Source of the DNA: JACDHG01 sp963811585
GTDB lineage: Bacteria > Actinomycetota > Actinomycetes > Propionibacteriales > Nocardioidaceae
Direction of reading: 5' to 3'
DNA: 64,000 bases
Assembly: GCA_963811585.1 (NCBI GenBank)
Contig: CAWERR010000006.1
Coordinates: forward strand, 620,001-684,000
Shown here piece after piece: positions 9,261 through 17,351 of this stretch. The notes under the pieces are model-generated. The model made no database searches, had not been told where the DNA came from, and was given only the letters and a program-made list of their open reading frames with translations. The position numbers were made by a program, and so were the translations under genes. Numbering within the stretch: the stretch's first letter is position 1; every line of letters begins with the position of its first letter.

Positions 9261-10136
9261 TCACATCATCTCTACCGTGGCATCGACAGCCGCCGCGACA
9301 TCCCCGTCGGGTGGGTAGAGAAGTGTCCGCCCCACCACCATGCCCTGGACCTGTGGGGATGCCAGCACCCGGGACCACTGCGCAAACTGTGCAAACTGGT
9401 CGGCGCCGACTTCGCCTCCGAGGAGCAGGACCGGAAGCGTGGTCGCGGCCAGCACACGATCCATGCCCTCGACGACCGGAAGCTTCAGCCAGGTGTGGGC
9501 AGAGGTCCAGCCGAGCCCAGACGCGACGGTGGCCGACCTGATGACGGCCTCGGGATTCAGATCGTTGCGGACCCGCCCATCGACCCGGTGCGCGATGAAC
9601 GGCTCGACCATCGCCATCAGCGAGCGTTCGGCGAGCCCGTTGACGGCTTCGGCGCAGCTCGCGAGTGTCGGCGCAGTCGCTGAGTCGTCAGGGTCGATGC
9701 GGAGCAGCATCTTCCCGCCCTGAAAGCCACGTCTGCTGATCGCGTCGGCGTGATAGCCCGTGAAACGGTCGTCGATCTCGAAGGATGTCCCGGCCAGGCC
9801 GCCCCGGTTCATCGAGCCGATGACCACCTTGTCTTCGAGAGCACCCATGAGCAACAGGTCCTCGAGGATGTCGGCCGTGCCGAGGACGCCGTCCACGCCT
9901 GGCCGCTCGAGGGCGATGGACAGTCTGCGCAACAACTCCCACCGGTCGGCCATCGCCATCGGCTCCGCGCCGGCGCGCAGGGCTCCGCGGGCGGGGTGGT
10001 CGGCTGCGACCAGCATCAGCCGACCCGTCTGGCCCACCAACGAGTCCGGCCGTTTGCGTTGGTCTGCCAGCTCCGCGATCAGCTCAGGTGTGCGGACCCG
10101 GGCGGCGACGAGCTCGGCCAGTTTGTCGATGCTCAT
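9261..10136 (-). CDS. Cgl0159-type (beta/alpha)8 aldolase-fold protein of inositol clusters
   Basis: This 291-residue protein is encoded between iolC and iolB, one base above iolB and overlapping iolC by four. It resembles proteins annotated as Cgl0159 family or deoxyribose-phosphate-aldolase-like in corynebacterial and streptomycete inositol clusters. Recognisable segments are MLVAADHPARGAL near the N-terminus, GSMNRGGLAG and KMLLRID in the middle and a LLLGGEVG strand near the end, consistent with a TIM barrel. In this pathway position the expected reaction is cleavage of 2-deoxy-5-keto-gluconate 6-phosphate to dihydroxyacetone phosphate and malonic semialdehyde (IolJ's role). No separate iolJ is visible. 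That assignment is inference from context. Confidence 0.8.
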   Translation of the reverse strand: MSIDKLAELVAARVRTPELIAELADQRKRPDSLVGQTGRLMLVAADHPARGALRAGAEPMAMADRWELLRRLSIALERPGVDGVLGTADILEDLLLMGALEDKVVIGSMNRGGLAGTSFEIDDRFTGYHADAISRRGFQGGKMLLRIDPDDSATAPTLASCAEAVNGLAERSLMAMVEPFIAHRVDGRVRNDLNPEAVIRSATVASGLGWTSAHTWLKLPVVEGMDRVLAATTLPVLLLGGEVGADQFAQFAQWSRVLASPQVQGMVVGRTLLYPPDGDVAAAVDATVEMM

Positions 10137-11102
10137 GTCCTGCTCCCGAGGAGCTCGTCGACCTCAGCCGTCGTGGGCATCGCGGTCGAACACTCCAGCC
10201 GACTTGCCACGATCGCGCCGGCGGCGTTGGCAAAGCGCAGCATCGGCTCGAGTTCCCAGCCCGAGAGCAAGCCATGACAGAGTGCGCCACCGAAGGCATC
10301 GCCGGCGCCGAGTCCGTTGACGACGTCGACGTCCACGGGAGGTACGACGACGGACTCGCTGGCACGAGCCCCCAACACACCGTCAGGCCCCTGTTTGACC
10401 ACGGCCAGGCCTACTCCGGCGGCCATGAGTGCGTGTGCCGCCGCCTTGGGGTCGCTCTCTCCGATCGCCACCTCACACTCCTCGAGGTTGCCGACCGCCA
10501 CATCGGCGAGGGGCACCGCAGCCCGGATAGTGCGGTGTGCCTCGTCGCGCGAACTCCAGAACATAGGGCGGTAGTCGAGGTCGAGGATCGTGATGCCGTG
10601 GTCTGCCCGTGCCTCGAGAGCCGCCATCGTGGCGGACCGCGACGGCTCGGCGCTGAGCCCGGTCCCGGTGACCCAGAAGATGTCACTGGCGGCGACCGCG
10701 GCGAGATCTAGCTCCTCGGTGAAGATCTCGAGGTCCGGCGCCTTGGGGAAGCGGTAGAAGTACAGCGGAAAGTCGTCGGGCGGGAAGATCTCGCAGAACG
10801 TGACCGGCGTGGGGAAGTCCCGGCACATCGCTCACGAACCGATCATCAACCCCGAACTCCTCGAGCGCACGGTGCAGGAACCGGCCGAACGGGTCAGCTC
10901 CCGTCCGCGTGATGATGGCCGAATGCCGGCCGTGCCTGGCCGCTGCAACGGTGACATTGGCCGCACTGCCGCCAAGCGTCTTGCTGAACGACGTGACGTC
11001 TTCGAGACCGACGCCCACCTGCTCCGGGTACACGTCGACTCCGATGCGCCCCATCGTGAGCACCTCGAAGCGGTGGCCGGAATCTGCTGCCGGCGACGTC
11101 AC
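10133..11102 (-). pseudogene. iolC: 5-dehydro-2-deoxygluconokinase (IolC), interrupted by one +1 frameshift
   Basis: Two frames make one PfkB-family sugar kinase of about 322 residues. The N-terminal part starts at GTG 11102 (overlapping the upstream stop as GTGA) and includes TMGRIGVDVYPEQ and the KTLGGSAANVTVAAARHG sugar-binding block. After SDVPGL the frame is lost, and it resumes as PTPVTFCEIFPPDDFPLYFYR. The second part holds the C-terminal PfkB signature NGLGAGDAFGGAL with the catalytic Asp. One extra base in the run at about 10811-10816 (plus GGGGAA) explains the break. IolC phosphorylates 2-deoxy-5-keto-gluconate at O6. No other defect is seen. Confidence 0.88.
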
Positions 11103-12004
11103 GAGACCACCTCGCGCAAGAAGTCGAGGCTCTGCTGAACGTTGGCCGCAGGGCCGACGTCGTCAGGCTCGCGATCGAGCATCACGTCCTGCTCCAGGAC
11201 ATACCAACCTTGATAGGCCGCAGCCTCGAGTGCCAACACCAGTGCAGCGATGTCGACATCCCCCTGGCCGAGGGGACAGAAGACGCCGGCACGCACGGCG
11301 TCAGTAAACGTAAGCTCACCCGACGCCACCGAACGTGCCAGGCCTGCGTCGACGTCCTTGAGGTGAACGTGCGTGACACGGTCGCCGTACGTCGTCGCGA
11401 TCGACACTGGATCCGCGCCACCGATGGCTAGGTGTCCCGTATCGAGGCAGAGACCGATCCGCGAGCCGGCGAGCGTGCGCTCGACCTCGGGCAGCTGCTC
11501 GACCATCGTGCCGACGTGCGGGTGCAGGGATGCGGTGATGCCTCGCGCTTCAGCGTGGTCGGCAATCCGGTCCAAGTTGCTGAACATCGTTTTCCACCCC
11601 AGCTCATCGAGGGCTGGCCGCTCGTCGTACCCGACGGATCCGGTGGCCGCCGCGAGCACCATGCAGCTCGCCTCCGAGGCCAGGCAGGTGTCGATGTATG
11701 CGTCGACGGCGTGACGCGGGTCGTGCTCGGGGTCGTGGAGGAGGATCGGCACGAAGCCGCCAACCGCGGTGATGTCGTACGACCGGAGCTGTGCAGTCCT
11801 GTCAGCCGGATCGTCAGCCAGGAAACCGATCGGGCCGAACTCGCAAGCGGCCAGACCCAACCCGTGCATCTCAGCCAGAACGCGCTCTGGGCGAAGCTGA
11901 TAACCCCAGCCGGGCACCTCGCTCACCCCCCAGGAGATGGGTGCGCCAGCCAGCCGATCACCGATCGTGCTGCGGCCTGCTGCTCGGTCAGGTCCGTCGT
12001 ACAT
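11099..12004 (-). CDS. Inosose dehydratase / TIM-barrel sugar isomerase (IolE-like)
   Basis: First gene of the inositol operon, 301 residues, ATG 12004 with a GGCGAGG ribosome-binding site a few bases upstream. The APISWGVSEVPGWG start is characteristic of actinobacterial inosose dehydratases. LHPHVGTMVE, LDTGHLAIGG and HVHLKDVD carry the His, Glu and Asp residues that bind the divalent metal in this xylose-isomerase-like TIM barrel. IolE dehydrates 2-keto-myo-inositol to the trihydroxycyclohexane dione used by IolD. IolH, a related barrel protein, is an alternative; no second candidate is in the window, so IolE is more likely. Confidence 0.85.
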   Translation of the reverse strand: MYDGPDRAAGRSTIGDRLAGAPISWGVSEVPGWGYQLRPERVLAEMHGLGLAACEFGPIGFLADDPADRTAQLRSYDITAVGGFVPILLHDPEHDPRHAVDAYIDTCLASEASCMVLAAATGSVGYDERPALDELGWKTMFSNLDRIADHAEARGITASLHPHVGTMVEQLPEVERTLAGSRIGLCLDTGHLAIGGADPVSIATTYGDRVTHVHLKDVDAGLARSVASGELTFTDAVRAGVFCPLGQGDVDIAALVLALEAAAYQGWYVLEQDVMLDREPDDVGPAANVQQSLDFLREVVS

Positions 12005-12042
12005 ACATCCTCGCCTCGTTTGTGCGGCATCACCCGAGACAC

Positions 12043-12071
12043 ATTCTGACCATGGGCGGTTGACCTGTCAA
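12043..12071 (-). promoter_or_regulatory. Promoter of the inositol operon
   Basis: Reading on the minus strand, TTGACA at 12071-12066 is followed after exactly 17 bases by CAGAAT at 12048-12043. This is a near-consensus -35 and an acceptable -10. Transcription would begin near 12036, giving a leader of about 30 bases before ATG 12004. It is the only good promoter seen ahead of the eleven-gene minus-strand run. Confidence 0.65.
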
Positions 12072-12086
12072 TGATTTGTAATGACA
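12066..12086. promoter_or_regulatory. Operator-like palindrome over the inositol promoter -35 box
   Basis: A 21-bp element has TGTCA and TGACA arms and overlaps the -35 box of the operon promoter. The right arm read on the minus strand, TGTCATTACA (12086-12077), fits nine of ten positions of the KGWCHTRACA motif that I recall for the GntR-type IolR of Corynebacterium glutamicum. It lies between the operon and the divergent GntR gene, so repression by that protein is the simplest reading. The consensus is quoted from memory. Confidence 0.5.
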
Positions 12087-12123
12087 TATTGACGTCGATA
12101 CATTCGGGCTCCTGAGCGATATA

Positions 12124-12900
12124 GTGGTCACCGCAGCAGTCGCAGAGCCGGAGGCAGTCATACCCACACATCCCCCGCTGACCGTCGACCGGTCGAGTCC
12201 CGTCCCGCTGTACTTCCAGATCGCGGAACAGCTCGAGCGGATGATCGCGGACGGCACGCTGGCGCCTGGGGATCGTATAGCCAATGAAGTCGCCCTGGCC
12301 GGACAGCTCGGACTCTCGCGCCCGACCATGCGTCAGGCCATCCAAACCCTTGTAGACAAGGGGATGCTGGTACGCAAGCGTGGTGTCGGCACCCAGGTCG
12401 TGCACTCGCAGATCCGGCGGGCGGTAGATCTGACCAGCCTCAACGACGACCTGGTGCGCGCTAGCGAGCGACCGTCCACCAGAGTGCTCACGCTGGAAGC
12501 CATCGAGTCCGACGACGGCATCGCCGAGAAGCTCAAGCTCGCGCCCTCAACGCCGGTCTGGAACCTCGAACGCGTCCGCCTAGTCGGCGATGAGCCGTTG
12601 GCGCTGCTGCACAACTACATTCCCCTGGGCACGATCGACCTGGCAGCCGTCGACCTCGAGACGACCGGCCTCTATGAACACTTGCGGAGGTCAGGAATCC
12701 ACATCCGAGTTGCACACCAGAGCATCGGAGCCCGCCGAGCCGACGCCCGGGAGGCGAAGCTGCTCGGTGGACGAAAGGGCGACCCGCTGCTGACCATGCA
12801 GCGAACGGCATACGACGACGGCGGGCAGGCGGTCGAGTTCGGCTCGCACCTCTATCGACCAGACCTGTACTCGTTCGAGACCACTCTCGTCGGCCGCTGA
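12124..12900 (+). CDS. GntR/HutC-family transcriptional regulator, probable inositol regulator
   Basis: This 258-residue protein starts at GTG 12124 and is divergent from the inositol operon with a 119-base gap. Residues about 27-92 form a winged helix of GntR type (PLYFQIAEQLERMI; LSRPTMRQAIQTLVDKGML; RKRGVGTQVV). Residues about 110-255 form a UTRA ligand domain (PVWNLERVRL; the GSHLYRPDLYSF end). Family knowledge: such proteins repress adjacent catabolic operons and release DNA when a sugar or sugar phosphate binds. The shared intergenic region carries a palindrome over the operon promoter. It is therefore a good candidate for the local IolR. Confidence 0.88.
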   Translation: MVTAAVAEPEAVIPTHPPLTVDRSSPVPLYFQIAEQLERMIADGTLAPGDRIANEVALAGQLGLSRPTMRQAIQTLVDKGMLVRKRGVGTQVVHSQIRRAVDLTSLNDDLVRASERPSTRVLTLEAIESDDGIAEKLKLAPSTPVWNLERVRLVGDEPLALLHNYIPLGTIDLAAVDLETTGLYEHLRRSGIHIRVAHQSIGARRADAREAKLLGGRKGDPLLTMQRTAYDDGGQAVEFGSHLYRPDLYSFETTLVGR

Positions 12901-12911
12901 CCACCCGCTGA

Positions 12912-12949
12912 TCGAGCTTGTCGACATCACCGGGTCTCGACAAGCTCGA
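12912..12949. repeat. Inverted repeat of the dispersed GTCGAGCTTGTCGAGAC type
   Basis: A perfect 13-bp inverted repeat, TCGAGCTTGTCGA at 12912-12924 and its complement at 12937-12949, lies in the 63-base gap between two convergent genes. The same core recurs at 56398-56416. In RNA either strand would form a stem, so it may end transcription from both sides, but no T-run follows. I regard it as a member of a dispersed palindromic repeat family. Confidence 0.7.
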
Positions 12950-12963
12950 CCGCCGTAGTCGCG

Positions 12964-14061
12964 CTACGACGGGCCACCCGGACCGACATCCCTCGACGCG
13001 GCTCTGGACTCTCTGGACGCGAGTCGCTGCTCCTGCCACGTCATGGCCAGGCTCCGGCGTGGCCTGCCTTCTGCGGCGCGGCGAGTTCCCGAGCGCCTGC
13101 GCCGCCGGCGAGCCGCCGTCCGGGCCAGATCTGCGGCTCCGACCAGTCCCGCCTCGTTACCGAGGTGTGCCCGCACGATACGAGCCTCGGGCCGGTAACC
13201 CCGGCCGGTCAGAGTCCGACGATATGCCTGCACGGCTGGAGCGATCAGCAGCTCACGGGCGTCCGAGACCCCGCCACCGATCACGAACGTGCCGGGGTCG
13301 AGCGCCGCGGCCAGGTTGGCGATCCCCACACCAAGCCAGTCACCCATGTCGGCGAGCAGTTCGATCGCTGTGGTGTCGCCGGACAGGGCTACCTCGGTCA
13401 CCATCATGCCGGTGATGAGGTCTGGGTCGCCGTCCACGCGATCCAGCAGCGCCTGCGCCCGCGGCGATCTGGCGTGCATGATCTCCTTGGCGTCGCGCAC
13501 CAGCGCGTTGGCGCTGGCGTACTGCTCCCAGCAGCCGCGATTGCCGCACTCACACCAGTGGCCGTCCTTGACGACTTGCATGTGGCCGAACTCCCCGCCG
13601 ACCCCGCTACTGCCGCGGTGTAACTGACCGCCGAAGACCATGCCACCACCGATACCGGTGCCCAGCGTGATGCAGACGAGGTCGCTCTCGTTCTGGCCGG
13701 CACCGAAGCGCCACTCCGCCCACGCCGCGGCGTTCGCGTCGTTCTCGACCAACGTGGAGAACCCCACTCGGCGATGGACGGCGTCGCGCAGCGGTTCGTG
13801 CCGCCAGGCCAGATGTGGCGCAAACAGCACCGTGGAGCGCGTCGCATCGACGAACCCGGCCGCCCCGATGCCAACCGCCATGACCACGTGCCGCGCCGCC
13901 AGGTCCCTGACCAGGACCGCGATCGTGTCTTCGACGTCGCTGGGGCTGGTCCACGGGGTGTCTGTGATGGCCCGTTCGAGGACGACGCCGTCTTCGTCGA
14001 CAACACCGGCCTTGACCTTTGTGCCGCCGATGTCGATACCGATCGCGAGTCGCTGGAGCAT
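12964..14061 (-). CDS. ROK family sugar kinase (glucokinase-like), downstream copy of a tandem pair
   Basis: A 365-residue ROK protein starting at ATG 14061; its start shares a base with the stop of the upstream ROK gene (TGATG). It shows the ATP-binding start IGIDIGGTKVKAGV, the ENDANAAAWAEW sugar-binding region with GTGIGGGMV, and the zinc motif CECGNRGCWEQYAS. Many blocks match the neighbour, so the two arose by duplication. After the usual end of the fold (AADLARTAA) there is an Arg/Ser-rich tail of about 50 residues. The tail reads into the repeat-rich convergent gap, and it may be a late extension. Substrate unknown; glucose or N-acetyl sugars are typical. Confidence 0.85.
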   Translation of the reverse strand: MLQRLAIGIDIGGTKVKAGVVDEDGVVLERAITDTPWTSPSDVEDTIAVLVRDLAARHVVMAVGIGAAGFVDATRSTVLFAPHLAWRHEPLRDAVHRRVGFSTLVENDANAAAWAEWRFGAGQNESDLVCITLGTGIGGGMVFGGQLHRGSSGVGGEFGHMQVVKDGHWCECGNRGCWEQYASANALVRDAKEIMHARSPRAQALLDRVDGDPDLITGMMVTEVALSGDTTAIELLADMGDWLGVGIANLAAALDPGTFVIGGGVSDARELLIAPAVQAYRRTLTGRGYRPEARIVRAHLGNEAGLVGAADLARTAARRRRRRSGTRRAAEGRPRRSLAMTWQEQRLASRESRAASRDVGPGGPS

Positions 14062-15005
14062 CAGCGACCCACTCGCGCCAGGTCCGCCGCGCCGATCATG
14101 CCCGCGGTGTTTCCCAATGTGGCAAGGCGAAGCGAGAGCATCGGGCGGTTACTCGCGACGGGCAGGGTCTCAGCGATCGCCTTCTGGGTCGGCACCAAGA
14201 GCAGGTCCCCAGCCTCCGACACCCCGCCACCGACGACGACCACACCCGGGTCGAGTACCGCCGCCAAGCTGGCGATGCCTTCGCCCAGCCATCGGCCGAG
14301 GTCGCTCAGCAGGTCGACACAGAACGGGTCGCCCTCCAGCGCGAGCGTGGTGACCATCGGCCCCGTGATCTGCTCGACGTCGCCGGACGCGGTCTTGAGC
14401 AACGCCTCCGCCTCGGGGGTGTCGGGCGCGCGATGTCGTGCGTCTCGCACCAAAGCTGTCCCACTGGCGTACTGCTCGAGACAGCCGCTCTGACCGCACC
14501 CGCAGCGGTGCCCGTCCGGTACGACGCGGAGGTGGCCGATCTCGGCCGCCACGCCGAACGTGCCGCGGACCAGGTCACCCTTGATGACGATCCCACCGCC
14601 GACGCCAGTCCCGACCGTTACCAGCAGCAGATCGTCGGCGTCCGCGCCCGCACCGAACCGAAACTCGCCCCAGGCCGCGGCGTTGGCGTCGTTCTCCACG
14701 ACGACAGGCACATCGACCGCGGACTCAATCTCGCTTCGCAACGGCTCATCACGCCACGCAAGATTGGGTGCGAAGAGCACCGTGGCTCGGTCAGCACCGA
14801 CATACCCGGCGGCACCGATGCCGACCGCCTCGATCTCATGGCGCTGGCGGAGCTTGCCCACGAGGTCGATGATCACCGCCTCGGTGGCTTCGACGTTGTC
14901 TGCGGGTGTCTCGTTGCGGAGCTCGTCGACGATGGCGCCATCCTCCGTCACCACGCCGGCGGCGATCTTCGTCCCGCCGACGTCGACGCCGATCGTCAAT
15001 GACAT
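14061..15005 (-). CDS. ROK family glucokinase
   Basis: A 314-residue cytoplasmic sugar kinase of normal family length. Motifs are IGVDVGGTKIAAGV at the N-terminus, ENDANAAAWGEFRFGAG, GTGVGGGIV, the zinc-binding CGCGQSGCLEQYAS and the C-terminal VVVGGGVSEAGD adenosine site. It phosphorylates glucose (or a related hexose) with ATP. The start at ATG 15005 lies four bases below the stop of the DUF5304-like gene, so the two are probably cotranscribed. It is the more conservative of the two tandem ROK copies and the better candidate for the housekeeping glucokinase. Confidence 0.88.
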   Translation of the reverse strand: MSLTIGVDVGGTKIAAGVVTEDGAIVDELRNETPADNVEATEAVIIDLVGKLRQRHEIEAVGIGAAGYVGADRATVLFAPNLAWRDEPLRSEIESAVDVPVVVENDANAAAWGEFRFGAGADADDLLLVTVGTGVGGGIVIKGDLVRGTFGVAAEIGHLRVVPDGHRCGCGQSGCLEQYASGTALVRDARHRAPDTPEAEALLKTASGDVEQITGPMVTTLALEGDPFCVDLLSDLGRWLGEGIASLAAVLDPGVVVVGGGVSEAGDLLLVPTQKAIAETLPVASNRPMLSLRLATLGNTAGMIGAADLARVGR

Positions 15006-15009
15006 CTGC

Positions 15010-15438
15010 TCAGTCTTCCGCTAGGTCGATCTTCTGGAGCGGCGACTCGCGCGCAGCTCGCTCGGCGCGCTGACTCGGCGGTTCGAGCAGACCCTGGAGT
15101 GCCAACGCGAACGATGTCGCCGCGCTTGTCAGGTGCTCTCGCACCTCGGGGCTCGTCGCCTTTGCCGCACGCATGAGCTGGCACAGCGGGCACCAGCGGC
15201 ATTCAGGCGAGAGCGGGTCGTGTGCTTCGTGGCCATTTTCCTTCGGGTAGGTCGACGCGGACGCCCCTGCCGGACCCTCGTCCGGCCCTCCGCCGGCCGC
15301 GGCCTTGGCCTCGCCGCCCTCGTCCGACGTACCAGCGCCGGCCGAGGCAGGCGCAGGGTGCTCGCTCGCCCACCCCTGCAGCACCGCAAGGAGCTTGGCG
15401 GCCTCCTGGGTGAGGGAGCCGACAGGTTCAGTACTCAT
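15010..15438 (-). CDS. Conserved actinobacterial protein with CxxC motif (DUF5304-like)
   Basis: A 142-residue soluble protein of unknown function. The N-terminal third is low-complexity (Ala, Gly, Glu, Pro). The conserved part is ECRWCPLCQLM at about residues 79-89, followed by a helix (EVREHLTSAATSFALALQGLLE). The cysteines could bind a metal, which is inference. Proteins of this kind accompany ArsA-type ATPases and ROK glucokinase genes in many actinobacteria, as here, and I recall Rv2183c as the mycobacterial counterpart. ATG 15438 lies 24 bases below the ATPase stop. Confidence 0.7.
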   Translation of the reverse strand: MSTEPVGSLTQEAAKLLAVLQGWASEHPAPASAGAGTSDEGGEAKAAAGGGPDEGPAGASASTYPKENGHEAHDPLSPECRWCPLCQLMRAAKATSPEVREHLTSAATSFALALQGLLEPPSQRAERAARESPLQKIDLAED

Positions 15439-15462
15439 GGGTGGCCATTCTGTCCGATGCGG

Positions 15463-16680
15463 TCACAAGGCGAACGCAGGAGGTATGACGTCTGCGTCCT
15501 CCGCATCAGCCACCGGCTCAAAAGTCACCATGAGCGAGCCCTCCGCCAACGCGGCACTCACCACCCGGCAGGTCCGCAGCGCCACGGGCAGCGCGAGGAT
15601 CCGTCGGTGGGAGCCAACAGTGACAACGAGCTCGTCACCATGGCGGGCCAGGTCGACGTCACCACGGGTTGCGAACGGCAGCGCCAGCCGCAGGCTCAGC
15701 ACCCCGCCTCCCGAGCGCCCTACCTCCACCGGACCTGGGCCTGCGGGCACGGCCAACGGGTCTACCGACGATGACGAGTAGAGCTCTGCCGCGAAGGCGG
15801 CCAGCTCGCTCAAGCCGACCGGCTCACACGACCGGTACGCCGAACGGCATACCTCCAAGGGCGCGAAGGACGACGCGACCTCCTCGAGGATCTCGGCCTG
15901 CGCCGCGACCCACTGCCGCCGCCACGGGTCGGCCCCTCCCGACGGGAAGATCCGGTTCGCCACCACGCCGTCAACCCGGTAGCCATACAGGGACAGCGAG
16001 GTGAGCGAGCGCCTGGCCTCCGCGACGACGACCGACTCGGGCGTCAGCACGACCCGCACTGATGCGTCGGGTCCGGTCAGGAGCTCCTGCACCTCGGACA
16101 GGTCGGCATGCAGCCGCTCGAGTGCATCGAAGACCGAGTCGCGCGGCATCGGCACGCCTGCGGCCCGCGTCAGCACCGGCTTCAGCACCTTGACCAGCCG
16201 ACGCTCCATCGGCAGCACCCGCTCCATGTACCAGCCAAGCGCCCCGGGCAGAGCCAACAATCGGAGCGTTTCGGCGGTCGGTGCACAGTCGACGATGATC
16301 GCATCCCAGCGCCCCGACCTCGCCTGGTCGCGCACCTCGAGCAGTGCGAGCACCTCCTCGGCTCCCGGCAGGACCGTCAACTCCTCGGCCGCGATCGGGT
16401 CGACGCCGACGCTGTCCAGCACTGACAGGAGGTAGGACGAGATGTCTCCCCACGACCGTTCGAAGCGGGCCTGCACGTCGACCTGTTGCACGAAAAGCCG
16501 GGTGTCGACTTCGGTCGGCTCTCCCCCGACGGACACATCGAACGCGTCGGCTAGCGAGTGCGCAGCGTCCGTGCTGAGGACCAGGGTGCGTAAACCGCGC
16601 ACCGCCGCCAAGGTTGCCGTGCCTGCGGCGACGGTCGTCTTGCCGACCCCACCCTTGCCTGTGAAAAGTATGACGCGCAT
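15463..16680 (-). CDS. ArsA/GET3-type anion-transporting ATPase
   Basis: A 405-residue P-loop ATPase of the deviant Walker A class (GKGGVGKTT at residues 7-15). It has an STDAAHSL switch segment, an IIVDCAPTAETLRLL switch II and an extra C-terminal beta-rich region (VSLRLALPF-type strands near residues 330-400) like the alpha-crystallin-like end of some actinobacterial ArsA homologues. Arsenite pump genes are absent nearby, so an arsenic role is unlikely. A maturation or membrane-protein targeting ATPase is a better guess. Gene order with SRPBCC and fadD15 matches Rv2184c-Rv2187 of M. tuberculosis as I recall it. Confidence 0.85.
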   Translation of the reverse strand: MRVILFTGKGGVGKTTVAAGTATLAAVRGLRTLVLSTDAAHSLADAFDVSVGGEPTEVDTRLFVQQVDVQARFERSWGDISSYLLSVLDSVGVDPIAAEELTVLPGAEEVLALLEVRDQARSGRWDAIIVDCAPTAETLRLLALPGALGWYMERVLPMERRLVKVLKPVLTRAAGVPMPRDSVFDALERLHADLSEVQELLTGPDASVRVVLTPESVVVAEARRSLTSLSLYGYRVDGVVANRIFPSGGADPWRRQWVAAQAEILEEVASSFAPLEVCRSAYRSCEPVGLSELAAFAAELYSSSSVDPLAVPAGPGPVEVGRSGGGVLSLRLALPFATRGDVDLARHGDELVVTVGSHRRILALPVALRTCRVVSAALAEGSLMVTFEPVADAEDADVIPPAFAL

Positions 16681-16702
16681 GTCCGCATCCGAAGCGCGGC
16701 CG

Positions 16703-17140
16703 TCAGGCCTGCGACTCGACCCGCTGCTTGAGCCCTTTGAGAGCGGTGTCGATGATGACCTTCTCCCCCTTGCGCTTCAGCATCCCAATCATCGGGATCG
16801 ACAGGTCGACCGTCAGTCGGTAGGTCACCTCGGTCTGGCCTCCGACCGGCTCGAGGACGTACGCCCCCTCCATCGACTTGAGCATCTTCGCCTTGACGAG
16901 AGACCACGTGACCTGGTGGTCGCCGTCCCACTCGTAGGTCAGGGTGTACTCGTCTCGGATCGGGGCGGCGTCGAGGACAAACGCCACTTCGCCTGCGCGC
17001 CCGTCGTCGTACTCGGTCAGCACCTCAGCCGACTTCACGCCCTTGGCCCAGTGGGGGTAGCTGTCGAAGTCGGCGATCACCGCCATTACGGCTGCGGGAT
17101 CGGCGGCGATCTCGATACTCGAGGTCGTCAGATCTGCCAT
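16703..17140 (-). CDS. SRPBCC (START-like/polyketide cyclase) family protein
   Basis: I set the start at ATG 17140 (MADLTTSSIEIAADPAAV), giving 145 residues, the normal size for a stand-alone SRPBCC fold. The open frame further upstream lacks similarity and overlaps the regulatory gap. The FDSYPHWAKGVKSAEV segment and the curved-sheet pattern (VTWSLVKAKMLKSMEGAYVLEP) are typical of hydrophobic-ligand cavities. It is encoded 22 bases above the ArsA-type ATPase and divergent from fadD15. The mycobacterial homologue would be TB16.3 (Rv2185c). Ligand unknown; a lipid is plausible from the fadD15 context. Confidence 0.85.
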   Translation of the reverse strand: MADLTTSSIEIAADPAAVMAVIADFDSYPHWAKGVKSAEVLTEYDDGRAGEVAFVLDAAPIRDEYTLTYEWDGDHQVTWSLVKAKMLKSMEGAYVLEPVGGQTEVTYRLTVDLSIPMIGMLKRKGEKVIIDTALKGLKQRVESQA

Positions 17141-17351
17141 CGTGCTGCCCTTCACCCCTGGACTGGTATCCGGCGACCCTACTCGCTCGACCTGCGGCAC
17201 CCGTGGCGTCCCTAGCTCGCGGCCGACCTCCAGCTCCTGCTTGACCTCGAGCAGGTGCCGGCATGAGACACGCTTGGTCACCCGGAGGTAACCTGCGCGC
17301 GAGACTAGTCGCCAGGCGGCGACGAGACGAGACGAGCCTGGGAGTTCTTGC

